Program-made: the position numbers and the translations under genes | The notes under the pieces: model-generated | What the model saw: the letters and a program-made list of their open reading frames with translations, nothing else | What the model was told of the DNA's origin: nothing | The model's database searches: none | Shown: positions 18,077 through 25,483 of the stretch, piece after piece | Layout: every line of letters starts with the position of its first letter | Position numbering within the stretch: position 1 is the stretch's first letter | DNA from: GCA-002790365 sp964617905 | GTDB taxonomy: Bacteria; Bacteroidota; Ignavibacteria; Ignavibacteriales; Ignavibacteriaceae | NCBI GenBank assembly: GCA_964617905.1 | Contig: CAZTZZ010000002.1 | Coordinates: forward strand, 39,534 to 103,533 | Reading direction: 5' to 3' | DNA: 64,000 nt

Positions 18077-18838
18077 ATAGAAATTAATAAATTTCTAATT
18101 TCATCTAAATTGTTAACTTCCCAAGTAGGTCTAATATTAGAAATTTTAGAATTTTCTTTAGAAGTTTTACCAGTATAAATTAATATTCCTTTTCCTCCTA
18201 AATTTTGAGCTCCGGCAATATCATTATCTATATCATCTCCGATCATTATAAACTTACTATTTTCTGAAAAGCCTAATGATTTAAGAGCTTCTTTGAAATA
18301 AATCGGAGATGGTTTGCCGATTACAACAGCTTTTTTATTTGTAGCATATTCAATAGCAGAAACAAATGACCCGGCATCCAATTCAGGTTTGCCGTTTTTT
18401 ATCCAAAATTTATTCATTTGCATTGCTATAATTTCTGCACCGTTTAATACTTTATTAAAAATTTCGTTTAATATTTTATAACTCCATTTGTTTCCCAAAT
18501 CACCAATAACAACTGCATCTGGTTTATCTTTTACTATACAATCTGAAAAATTTTGTTTTACATTTTCATTACAGTAAACGGAAACTTTTATTTTTTTTAA
18601 TTTTATGTATCGAAGCGCCGCATCAACTGTTGTCATACAGGGAATTTCATAAGGGATAGAATTATTTTTTAGAAAGGCTTTTATTTCATTCCCTGTTCTT
18701 AAAGTGGAGTTACTGATTATATGAGACGGAATATTGTTGACGGATAAAAATTTTAAAAAATCTTTAGCATCTTCGGGGGGATTTCCATTAATATTAAGGA
18801 CACCATCAAAATCAATTAATATGGGAACATCTTTTAAC
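18073..18838 (-). CDS. HAD-IIA family phosphatase (NagD-like)
   Basis: Protein of about 255 aa with the HAD motif I ILIDFDGVLN (Asp10, Asp12), motif II IISNSTLR, a cap with VIGDLGNKWSY and AMQMNKFW, lysine motif III GKPSP, and motif IV MIGDDIDNDIAGAQNLGGKGILIYTGK. This is the NagD/PGPase subfamily acting on small phosphorylated metabolites. The only fitting start is the GTG ending at 18840, two bases after the T run of a terminator hairpin and without a Shine-Dalgarno, so expression may depend on readthrough or a leaderless start. The end overlaps the convergent ATP-grasp gene by four bases. Confidence 0.82.
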
Positions 18839-18842
18839 ACAT

Positions 18843-18865
18843 AAAAAGGGCTGCAGAGGCAGCCC
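18843..18865 (-). terminator. terminator of the riboswitch-controlled operon
   Basis: GGGCTGC (18848-18854) and GCAGCCC (18859-18865) pair around AGAG. On the minus strand the hairpin is followed by TTTTTAT. It stands 18 bases beyond the DUF6580 stop and directly in front of the HAD start. Confidence 0.85.
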
Positions 18866-18883
18866 GTAAATTCAATTTTATAT

Positions 18884-19408
18884 TTAAGCTTTTACCAATG
18901 ATGGAAATTTAAGTTTGGCAAGTTCGTAAATCCCGAATATCACACCGACATAAAATAAATCACCGAGTAAAGTATAATGGAAGAATGGAATTGCTAAAAC
19001 ATATGATTCTATCAATCCTGCAATTGTAGGCGGATACATCGGTGAGGAAAGCCAAACAGCAAAATTAGTAATTATAAAAAATAATACAGATGCCGATACG
19101 GCTGATACTCCTACATTCAAAGGTTTGCGTTGACTGCGCAGATTAAAACCTATTACTACTATTAAAGCAAAACTGAGATAAACAGCCCACATTGTTGAAT
19201 GAAAACCTAAAATTAAATCAGTTATAAATAATGCAATAAATGGCACTGTAAAGGATAAGTATTTCTTATTAAAATAAGCTCCGCCGAATAATGCAACTGC
19301 TCCAATGGCGGTAAAATTTGGCCAATGAGGAATAAGCCTTGTGAATGCTGCGGCTAAAATAATTCCGACCAAAACAAGTGTCCTTGTGTTAAATAAATTT
19401 TTAATCAT
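18884..19408 (-). CDS. DUF6580-like integral membrane protein, candidate transporter
   Basis: Protein of 174 aa with five or six hydrophobic helices and a conserved opening (AAAFTRLIPHWPNFTAIGAVALFGGAYF), matching DUF6580 in pattern. Its size and helix count resemble substrate-binding S components of ECF transporters. It is 96 bases downstream of a TonB receptor that follows a cobalamin riboswitch, and it precedes the operon terminator, so it is probably controlled by cobalamin. The link to cobamide, cobalt or precursor transport is inferred from context alone. AGGATAATATT precedes the ATG. Confidence 0.65.
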   Translation of the reverse strand: MIKNLFNTRTLVLVGIILAAAFTRLIPHWPNFTAIGAVALFGGAYFNKKYLSFTVPFIALFITDLILGFHSTMWAVYLSFALIVVIGFNLRSQRKPLNVGVSAVSASVLFFIITNFAVWLSSPMYPPTIAGLIESYVLAIPFFHYTLLGDLFYVGVIFGIYELAKLKFPSLVKA

Positions 19409-19504
19409 AATATTATCCTTCTTTATTATTATTTCCTTTCTTTAAGACTTTTCGTTATTTAATATCCTATAACAATATAAAAATATTCGGTATACTTTTC
19501 AAAG

Positions 19505-21445
19505 TTATAAATTAAATTTTATTCCCATATATGCAGAACGTCTTGCTGTTGCATACCCGAAAACTTCCACGTAATCCGTATTTAGCAAATTTACAATTCT
19601 TCCGAAAAGTTTGATATTACTTAACAGTTTAAAAGAAATTGCAGAATTTACAATTGTATGTGATTTAAGCACGACTTTTTTTGAAGGAAAAATCGAGAAA
19701 TTATCATCAAAACTTATACCGGTATAGTTAACTTGCAAATTAAAATTTGTATTTCTCGTTATGTTGTAATTGAAAGTAAGTGATGCTTTGTTTTCCGGTC
19801 TTCTTAAAAGCGGAACACTTTTACTACCGCTTTCGTCCTTGCTTAATGTGTATGTATAATTTGCACTTATATCAATTTTATCGTTTGGGTTGTAAGTCAA
19901 ATAAAATTCCATGCCTTCGCTTTGAGCCTTTTTTATGTTAAATACTTTAAAGCTGCTGCTGAATCCGAACAGATTATTAAAAGTATTGTGAAAATAAGTA
20001 ACTCCCGCCATAAATTTATAGTTAAAGAAATACTGTTCTATTCCGGCATCCCAGCTTCGGCTTCTTTCAGGATTCAAATCCGGATTGCCGAATGATTGGT
20101 CAAAAAGATTAGTAAGTGAAGGAGCTTTAAAACCTGTTCCGTATGTAAATTTAATTTTTGTTCCTGTTTGCCAGATTATGTATGCAGGAGCTATTCTAAA
20201 GGTAATTACCGAAGCGAAATTTTCGTGAGTGTCGTAACGAAGTCCGGCGGAGGCAAAGAATTTTCCTCCCAGCTTTATTTGGTCTTGCAGATAAACGCCT
20301 GTACTTCTAACGGATTTTTTAGGGAACGGACTTATAAAAGGCAAAGCTCCTTTATATTTTCCCAAATAAAAATAATCTGAATTTGAAGTTTCAGTTTCTG
20401 TTTCGGCTCCTAGGGAGAGGAGATTATTCTTGAGGTAAAAATTATTTTGCCATGAAAATTTCAACCTTCGTCCGTCGTAAAAACTTCTTGAACGGGCAGA
20501 AAGGTTATCAAAATTATATCTTCTTAAATTTTTAAGGAACGAAACCGTAGCGGTCTGCTCCCATTTACCGTTTAATAAGATATATTTCCCGCGCAGTTTG
20601 TAACTGCCTTGTTCCAGGTTGTAAATGTAAGTCGGGTCATCGCCGAACCTGCCTCCAAACTGGTCTAAATCCGATTTGGCTTTTGTAAAATGTATAAACA
20701 AATCAATGTTAAAATTATCTTTTAAAGTTAAACCGATTCTTGAATTTATGTTATAACGAGCCGATCCGTCCCTTTCATTATTTCCGAACCGTACGTTTGC
20801 CGAAGAAAAGCCGTTCGTTTTTTCTCTGCCCAATGAAAGTGTATAATTTAATTTTTTTATACTTCCGCTTAGTAAAGCCAAGCCTTTAAAAGAATTATAA
20901 GAACCTCCTTCTAAAGAGACATTAAGTCTCGGTTTTCCGTATCCTTTTTTTGTAATTATATTTATAACTCCTGAGATAGCGTTGCTTCCGTAAAGTGTGC
21001 TTTGCGAGCCTCTTAATATTTCTATCCGACTAATATTATCAACCGATAAATCCGTAAAATCAAATGTATTGTTTATATCATTCGGCATATTCATTTCAAT
21101 TCCGTCAACCTGCACAAGCGTAAAATCCGGATTTCCGCCTCTCAAATAAACTTGTGAAATTGAGCCTCTGCCGCCCTGGTGCGAAATAGAAACTCCGTAT
21201 TGGCTTTGAAGCAGTTCTGTTACCGTACTGCTGTTTGAATTTGAAATTGTACTTGAATCTATTACCGAAATGGAACTTGCCAATTCATATTCCGGCGCAG
21301 CGGTTTTGGTTGCGGTTACTACTACGTCTTTCAGTAAATAAGTTTTTACCGAATCTTTTTTACCTGTTGAGGAATTTTGTGCGTTTGCAAAAACGGCAAA
21401 AGAAAAGAAAAGAAGAACTGTTTTTAATAAAGTTGAATTATTCAT
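19505..21445 (-). CDS. btuB: TonB-dependent outer-membrane receptor, BtuB-like
   Basis: Receptor of 646 aa. A signal peptide (LLFFSFAVFANAQ) is cleaved about residue 22. The plug domain runs from about residue 40 to 150, with a TonB-box-like stretch near KDVVVTATKTAAPEYELASSI, the typical SGVINIITKKG ending and RGGNPDFTLVQVDGIEMN. A 22-strand barrel follows, closing with GIKFNL. Start: ATG at 21445, preceded by AGGAG; an upstream in-frame start at 21523 would place 26 non-signal residues in front of the signal peptide, so I reject it. The cobalamin riboswitch 163 bases upstream points to cobalamin or another corrinoid as substrate. Confidence 0.88.
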   Translation of the reverse strand: MNNSTLLKTVLLFFSFAVFANAQNSSTGKKDSVKTYLLKDVVVTATKTAAPEYELASSISVIDSSTISNSNSSTVTELLQSQYGVSISHQGGRGSISQVYLRGGNPDFTLVQVDGIEMNMPNDINNTFDFTDLSVDNISRIEILRGSQSTLYGSNAISGVINIITKKGYGKPRLNVSLEGGSYNSFKGLALLSGSIKKLNYTLSLGREKTNGFSSANVRFGNNERDGSARYNINSRIGLTLKDNFNIDLFIHFTKAKSDLDQFGGRFGDDPTYIYNLEQGSYKLRGKYILLNGKWEQTATVSFLKNLRRYNFDNLSARSRSFYDGRRLKFSWQNNFYLKNNLLSLGAETETETSNSDYFYLGKYKGALPFISPFPKKSVRSTGVYLQDQIKLGGKFFASAGLRYDTHENFASVITFRIAPAYIIWQTGTKIKFTYGTGFKAPSLTNLFDQSFGNPDLNPERSRSWDAGIEQYFFNYKFMAGVTYFHNTFNNLFGFSSSFKVFNIKKAQSEGMEFYLTYNPNDKIDISANYTYTLSKDESGSKSVPLLRRPENKASLTFNYNITRNTNFNLQVNYTGISFDDNFSIFPSKKVVLKSHTIVNSAISFKLLSNIKLFGRIVNLLNTDYVEVFGYATARRSAYMGIKFNL

Positions 21446-21446
21446 A

Positions 21447-21484
21447 GAAGTTACTCCTGTAAAAATTATAAAGGTTGTAACTTC
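21447..21484 (-). promoter_or_regulatory. hairpin over the btuB ribosome binding site
   Basis: GAAGTTAC (minus strand of 21477-21484) and GTAACTTC (21447-21454) form a perfect 8-bp inverted repeat. The AGGA core lies in the loop, and the last G of AGGAG starts the 3' arm, two bases before the ATG. It can occlude the ribosome binding site and is a candidate expression platform for the upstream riboswitch. Confidence 0.5.
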
Positions 21485-21540
21485 GTGGGAAATTAAAGTA
21501 TGATGAAACGGAGTGAAACTCACGTTAATCTAACCCTTGT

Positions 21541-21590
21541 CCACCTGAGGCGGATAGACCCGCCTTAGGCGGGTATGCCCGCGAAGGTTG
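21541..21590 (-). repeat. tandem GC-rich palindromes (CCNCCTNAGGCGG type)
   Basis: Two hairpins in tandem at 18-19 base spacing: TCCACCTGAGGCGGA (one mismatch) and ACCCGCCTTAGGCGGGT (perfect arms), followed by a partial third unit CCCGCGAAGG. They stand out as GC-rich in an AT-rich leader between the riboswitch and btuB. On the minus strand GCGGG can also pair with the neighbouring CCCGC, an alternative fold that excludes the main hairpin. No T run follows, so it is not a plain terminator. Confidence 0.6.
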
Positions 21591-21607
21591 ATTATTAAAA
21601 AATTTAT

Positions 21608-21780
21608 GGCAGGTCTCCTGGCTCGAAATAATTGCTCAACGCCTTCCCAATTTTTAAATTAAATCAGTGACATTTGCTGAACAACAAACTTTCTTACAGT
21701 TGCGCGACAGCACCGGAATTCCAAAAAAATGTTTCGGTCACCGGTTTCCCTATTCTTTCCGTTAGCTAACGGAACACCAT
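21608..21780 (-). promoter_or_regulatory. cobalamin riboswitch
   Basis: Read on the minus strand the region carries the family's conserved blocks in order: GGGAAACCGGTGACC, the B12-box-like AATTCCGGTGCTGTCGCGC, CAACTGTAAG, GGGAAGGC, and the 3' closing stretch GAGCCAGGAGACCTGCC. About 173 bases. It controls the btuB-like receptor and probably the DUF6580 gene, lowering expression when cobalamin binds. A TATAAT on the minus strand at 21812-21817 fits a start about 25 bases before the aptamer. Confidence 0.93.
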
Positions 21781-22050
21781 AAAAATGTTAAAGAACTGTT
21801 GACGAAGATAAATTATATTTTTTAGAAATCAAAATGTGTGTGTTATAACAACATTAAAAATCCCAAATTGATTTTCGGGATAATATTCGATAATTTTTGC
21901 TGAACGATTTATTCTTATTATTTGATTAGGTTCTATTTTGTCGAATTTATTGCATACTATCAATTATCTTACTAAACAAGAATATTCCAACAACTGCCTT
22001 TCGTTCAATCACAACACCTATTATAATACTGATATCAAAGGAGTTTATTC
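21781..22050. promoter_or_regulatory. divergent promoter region, riboswitch operon / sdh operon
   Basis: 270 bases without a gene. The left part holds a minus-strand TATAAT (21812-21817) serving the riboswitch leader. A weak hairpin (ATCCC / GGGAT, about 21860-21882) is seen, with a short T run on the minus strand only. The right part must hold the sdhC promoter, but I could not pick a convincing -35/-10 pair. AAAGGAG precedes the sdhC ATG. Confidence 0.5.
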
Positions 22051-22719
22051 ATGAGTCAGTTTAAACAGTTTTTTAATTCATCTATCGGCAAAAAACTTGT
22101 AATGGCTATTACCGGCATTTTGCTGATTTTGTTTTTAATTGTACATCTGATTAATAATTTATTGCTGTTCGTCGGACCCGATGTGTTTAATGAAAATGTT
22201 GCCCGTCTGGAAGCTATAAAGCCAATAATCAGAGTAGTAGAAATAATATTAGCTTTAATTTTTATCTATCACATTTACAACGGACTTAAGTTGTGGTGGG
22301 AAAATAAAAAAGCTAATCCAAATAAATATGCTGTTAATGCAAATAAGGAAAACAGTACGATTTATTCCCGGACAATGGTTATAACCGGTAGCTTTATTTT
22401 TATTTTTCTTATAATTCATCTTTATACGCTTTGGGCAAAATATAATTTTGGAATGGGTGGAAGCGAAGAATTTTATGAAGTAATTAAAAGTCTTTTTACT
22501 AATCCCATTTGGGCTGCGTTTTACTTTATCATTATGATTATCATTGGTTTTCATATCAATCACGCATTCCAAAGTGCATTTCAAACATTCGGCTGGAGTA
22601 ATAAAAAATACACTCCGATTGTTAAAAAGATTGGTACAGTAATCGCATTAATATTTGCCATCGGTTTTGCATCAATCCCGGTATACTTTTTTCTTATTTC
22701 TTTAGGAGGTCAGGGATGA
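22051..22719 (+). CDS. sdhC: succinate dehydrogenase cytochrome b558 subunit
   Basis: Membrane anchor of 222 aa with five hydrophobic helices, of the Bacteroidota/Bacillus single-subunit b558 type (N-terminal SSIGKKLVMAITGILLILFLIVHLINNLLLF). Histidines in helices (IVHLINN, FIYHIYNG, FLIIHLYTLW, GFHINHAFQS) are candidate ligands for two haems. It binds menaquinone and anchors SdhA and SdhB on the inner face. It overlaps sdhA by four bases, giving translational coupling. Start ATG with AAAGGAG upstream. Confidence 0.93.
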   Translation: MSQFKQFFNSSIGKKLVMAITGILLILFLIVHLINNLLLFVGPDVFNENVARLEAIKPIIRVVEIILALIFIYHIYNGLKLWWENKKANPNKYAVNANKENSTIYSRTMVITGSFIFIFLIIHLYTLWAKYNFGMGGSEEFYEVIKSLFTNPIWAAFYFIIMIIIGFHINHAFQSAFQTFGWSNKKYTPIVKKIGTVIALIFAIGFASIPVYFFLISLGGQG

Positions 22720-24626
22720 TAAAATTAGATTCAAAAATACCGGAAGGAAAACTTTCTGAGAAATGGACAAATCATAAATTTAATATGAAAGTTGTAAATC
22801 CGGCTAATAAAAGAAAATTTGATATAATTGTTGTGGGTTCAGGTCTTGCCGGCGCTTCGGCTGCAGCAACATTGGGAGAATTAGGTTACAAAGTAAAAGT
22901 TTTTACATTTCACGATTCCGCACGCCGTGCGCACTCAATAGCAGCACAAGGCGGAATAAATGCAGCAAAAAATTATCAAAATGATGCTGACTCGGTTTAC
23001 AGATTATTTTATGATACTATTAAAGGCGGTGACTTTAGAGGGCGCGAGGCAAATACCTGGCGGCTTGCAGAAGTAAGTAACAATATAATCGATCAGTGTG
23101 TGGCACAAGGCGTTCCTTTTGCAAGAGAATACGGCGGTACACTTGCAAACCGTTCGTTCGGCGGAGCGCAGGTTTCAAGAACTTTTTACGCTCGCGGAGA
23201 AACTGGACAACAACTGCTTTTAGGCGCTTACAGTTCGATGAACAGACAAGTTAATCTCGGTAATGTTGAAGTTTTTCCTAGAAGAGAATTTTTGGATGTT
23301 GTAAAAGTTGACGGGCATGCAAGGGGAATAATTGTAAGAAATCTTATTACCGGCGAATTAGAAAAACATGCTTCACAAGCCGTGGTTATGGCAACAGGCG
23401 GATATATGAATGTATATTTTTTATCTACAAATGCTATGAATTCAAATGCTACGGCAGCCTGGCGCGCGCATAAAAGAGGTGCTGCTTTTGCCAACCCCTG
23501 CTATACGCAGATTCACCCTACCTGCCTGCCTGTGCACGGCGAAGGTCAATCAAAATTAGTTTTGATGAGTGAAAGTCTTAGAAATGACGGAAGAATTTGG
23601 GTTCCTAAAAAAGCCGGGGATAACAGAAAACCGGGTGAAATACCGGAAGATGAAAGAGATTATTATCTTGAAAGAAGATATCCGGCATTCGGAAACCTTG
23701 TCCCGCGTGACGTTGCATCGCGTAATGCTAAATACGTTTGTGACGAAGGCAGGGGTGTTGGAGGCGGAAGAGCAGTTTATCTGGACTTTTCAGATGCGTT
23801 CAAAAGAATAGGTAAAGACGGCGTTAAAGACAGGTACGGTAATTTGTTTGACATGTATGCTAATATTACCGGTGTTAACCCTTATGAAGTACCTATGCAG
23901 ATATATCCCGCCCCACACTATGCTATGGGTGGTTTGTGGGTTGATTATGAACTTATGAGTACCATTCCGGGAATGTTTGTCCTCGGCGAAGCTAATTTCT
24001 CAGATCACGGAGCAAACAGGCTTGGTGCAAGTGCACTTATGCAGGGACTTTCAGACGGCTATTTTGTTATCCCTTATACAATAGGTAATTATCTCGGAAC
24101 TGAAAAACCTGAAAAGGTTGATGTTGAAGGAAGAGAATTTAAAGAAGCTCAAAAAAATGTTGAAGATAATATCAACAAAATGCTTTCGGTCAACGGTAAA
24201 CAAACAGTGGATTCATTTCATAAAAGGTTGGGTAATATATTAATTGATAAAGTTGGTCTTTCACGAGAAGAAAAAAGACTAAATGAAGCAATAAATGAAA
24301 TTAAAGAATTAAGAGCAGAATTTTGGAATGATGTTAAAATTGTTGGTGATCCCAAAGGAATAAATCAGACTTTGGAAAGAGCCGGCAGGGTTGAAGATTT
24401 TCTTGAATTAGGAGAATTAATAGCTGTTGATGCGTTAAACAGAAATGAATCCTGCGGCGCACATTTCCGTGAGGAATATCAGACCGAAGAAGGCGAGGCT
24501 CTTAGAAACGACAACGATTATAAATATGTATCGGCTTGGGAATATAAAAAAGAAGGAGAATGGGAACTTAACAAAGAAGAATTGGAATTTGAAAATGTAA
24601 AATTAGCTACAAGGAGTTATAAATAA
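22716..24626 (+). CDS. sdhA: succinate dehydrogenase/fumarate reductase flavoprotein
   Basis: Flavoprotein of 636 aa that oxidises succinate to fumarate. The FAD-binding GSGLAGASAAATLGELG is at about 41-57. The covalent FAD His73 is in RRAHSIAAQGGIN. HPTCLPVHGEGQ carries substrate-site residues, and PHYAMGGLWVD and GEANFSDHGANRLGASALMQGL are the conserved flavoprotein C-terminal motifs. The length fits the long Bacteroidota/epsilonproteobacterial type. Whether it runs as dehydrogenase or fumarate reductase cannot be told; the b558 anchor allows both. Confidence 0.95.
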   Translation: MIKLDSKIPEGKLSEKWTNHKFNMKVVNPANKRKFDIIVVGSGLAGASAAATLGELGYKVKVFTFHDSARRAHSIAAQGGINAAKNYQNDADSVYRLFYDTIKGGDFRGREANTWRLAEVSNNIIDQCVAQGVPFAREYGGTLANRSFGGAQVSRTFYARGETGQQLLLGAYSSMNRQVNLGNVEVFPRREFLDVVKVDGHARGIIVRNLITGELEKHASQAVVMATGGYMNVYFLSTNAMNSNATAAWRAHKRGAAFANPCYTQIHPTCLPVHGEGQSKLVLMSESLRNDGRIWVPKKAGDNRKPGEIPEDERDYYLERRYPAFGNLVPRDVASRNAKYVCDEGRGVGGGRAVYLDFSDAFKRIGKDGVKDRYGNLFDMYANITGVNPYEVPMQIYPAPHYAMGGLWVDYELMSTIPGMFVLGEANFSDHGANRLGASALMQGLSDGYFVIPYTIGNYLGTEKPEKVDVEGREFKEAQKNVEDNINKMLSVNGKQTVDSFHKRLGNILIDKVGLSREEKRLNEAINEIKELRAEFWNDVKIVGDPKGINQTLERAGRVEDFLELGELIAVDALNRNESCGAHFREEYQTEEGEALRNDNDYKYVSAWEYKKEGEWELNKEELEFENVKLATRSYK

Positions 24627-25390
24627 TGAGCGAGAATAATATAAAACTAACGTTAAATATTTGGCGGCAAGAATCTCCTGAAGCAAAAGGCAACTTTGAA
24701 AAGTTTGAAGAAGAAATTTCACCCGATGCATCAATTCTTGAAGTGCTTGATGAAATAAATAATCGTTTAGAATCTGAAGGAAAAATTCCGATTGCATTTG
24801 AAAGCGATTGCCGCGAAGGAATTTGCGGAACCTGCGGTTTGGTTGTAAACGGACATCCGCACGGACCAGCCGCTAAAACTGCTACCTGTCAATTACATAT
24901 GAGAAACTTTAAAAACGGGGATACACTATATATTGAACCGTTTAGAGCAACGGCTTTTAAAGTATTAAAAGATCTGATTGTTGATAGATCGGGATTTGAT
25001 AAAATCCAGGTTGCGGGAGGCTTTGCTTCATTTAATACAGGAAGCGCGCCGGATGGTAATACCATTTTAATATCAAAAAAAGTTGCCGATGAAGCCCTCG
25101 ACGCTGCCGAATGTATCGGCTGCGGTGCCTGTGTAGCTGCTTGTAAAAATTCTTCGGCAATGTTGTTCGTCGGTGCAAAAGTCTCTCAGTTTGCACTTCT
25201 TCCGCAGGGTCAGCCCGAAAGATATGAAAGAGTTCAAGCAATGGTAAAAGTAATGGATAAAAATTTATTCGGAAGCTGCACAAATACTTACGCATGCGAA
25301 GCCGAGTGTCCCAAGGGAATTTCAGTTATGAATATTGCCAGAATGAATAGAGATTATTTTTCGGCAAAACTAAAAACAGGAACGGACTAA
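24626..25390 (+). CDS. sdhB: succinate dehydrogenase iron-sulfur subunit
   Basis: Iron-sulfur subunit of 254 aa that passes electrons from FAD to the quinone site. The [2Fe-2S] ligands are CREGICGTCG plus the later Cys in KTATCQLHM. The [4Fe-4S] motif is CIGCGACVAACKN. The [3Fe-4S] ligands lie in FGSCTNTYACEAECPKGI. Its start codon shares one base with the sdhA stop (TAATG), completing a tightly coupled sdhCAB operon closed by a terminator. Confidence 0.95.
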   Translation: MSENNIKLTLNIWRQESPEAKGNFEKFEEEISPDASILEVLDEINNRLESEGKIPIAFESDCREGICGTCGLVVNGHPHGPAAKTATCQLHMRNFKNGDTLYIEPFRATAFKVLKDLIVDRSGFDKIQVAGGFASFNTGSAPDGNTILISKKVADEALDAAECIGCGACVAACKNSSAMLFVGAKVSQFALLPQGQPERYERVQAMVKVMDKNLFGSCTNTYACEAECPKGISVMNIARMNRDYFSAKLKTGTD

Positions 25391-25416
25391 TTTATAAACT
25401 TAAATCTTATTAAATT

Positions 25417-25450
25417 AAATCCCGGTTATTATTTAATCGGGATTTTTTTA
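25417..25450 (+). terminator. terminator of the sdh operon
   Basis: AAATCCCG and CGGGATTT pair around a 13-base AT-rich loop and run straight into a stretch of seven T. It lies 27 bases beyond the sdhB stop. Confidence 0.88.
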
Positions 25451-25483
25451 TTTTTGTTCTATCAATGATCAACAACACTAAAA

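Noticed and set aside
21860..21882. Minus-strand hairpin ATCCC/GGGAT with a T run near the sdh promoter
   Set aside because: Short 5-bp stem, large loop and no minus-strand gene upstream to terminate.
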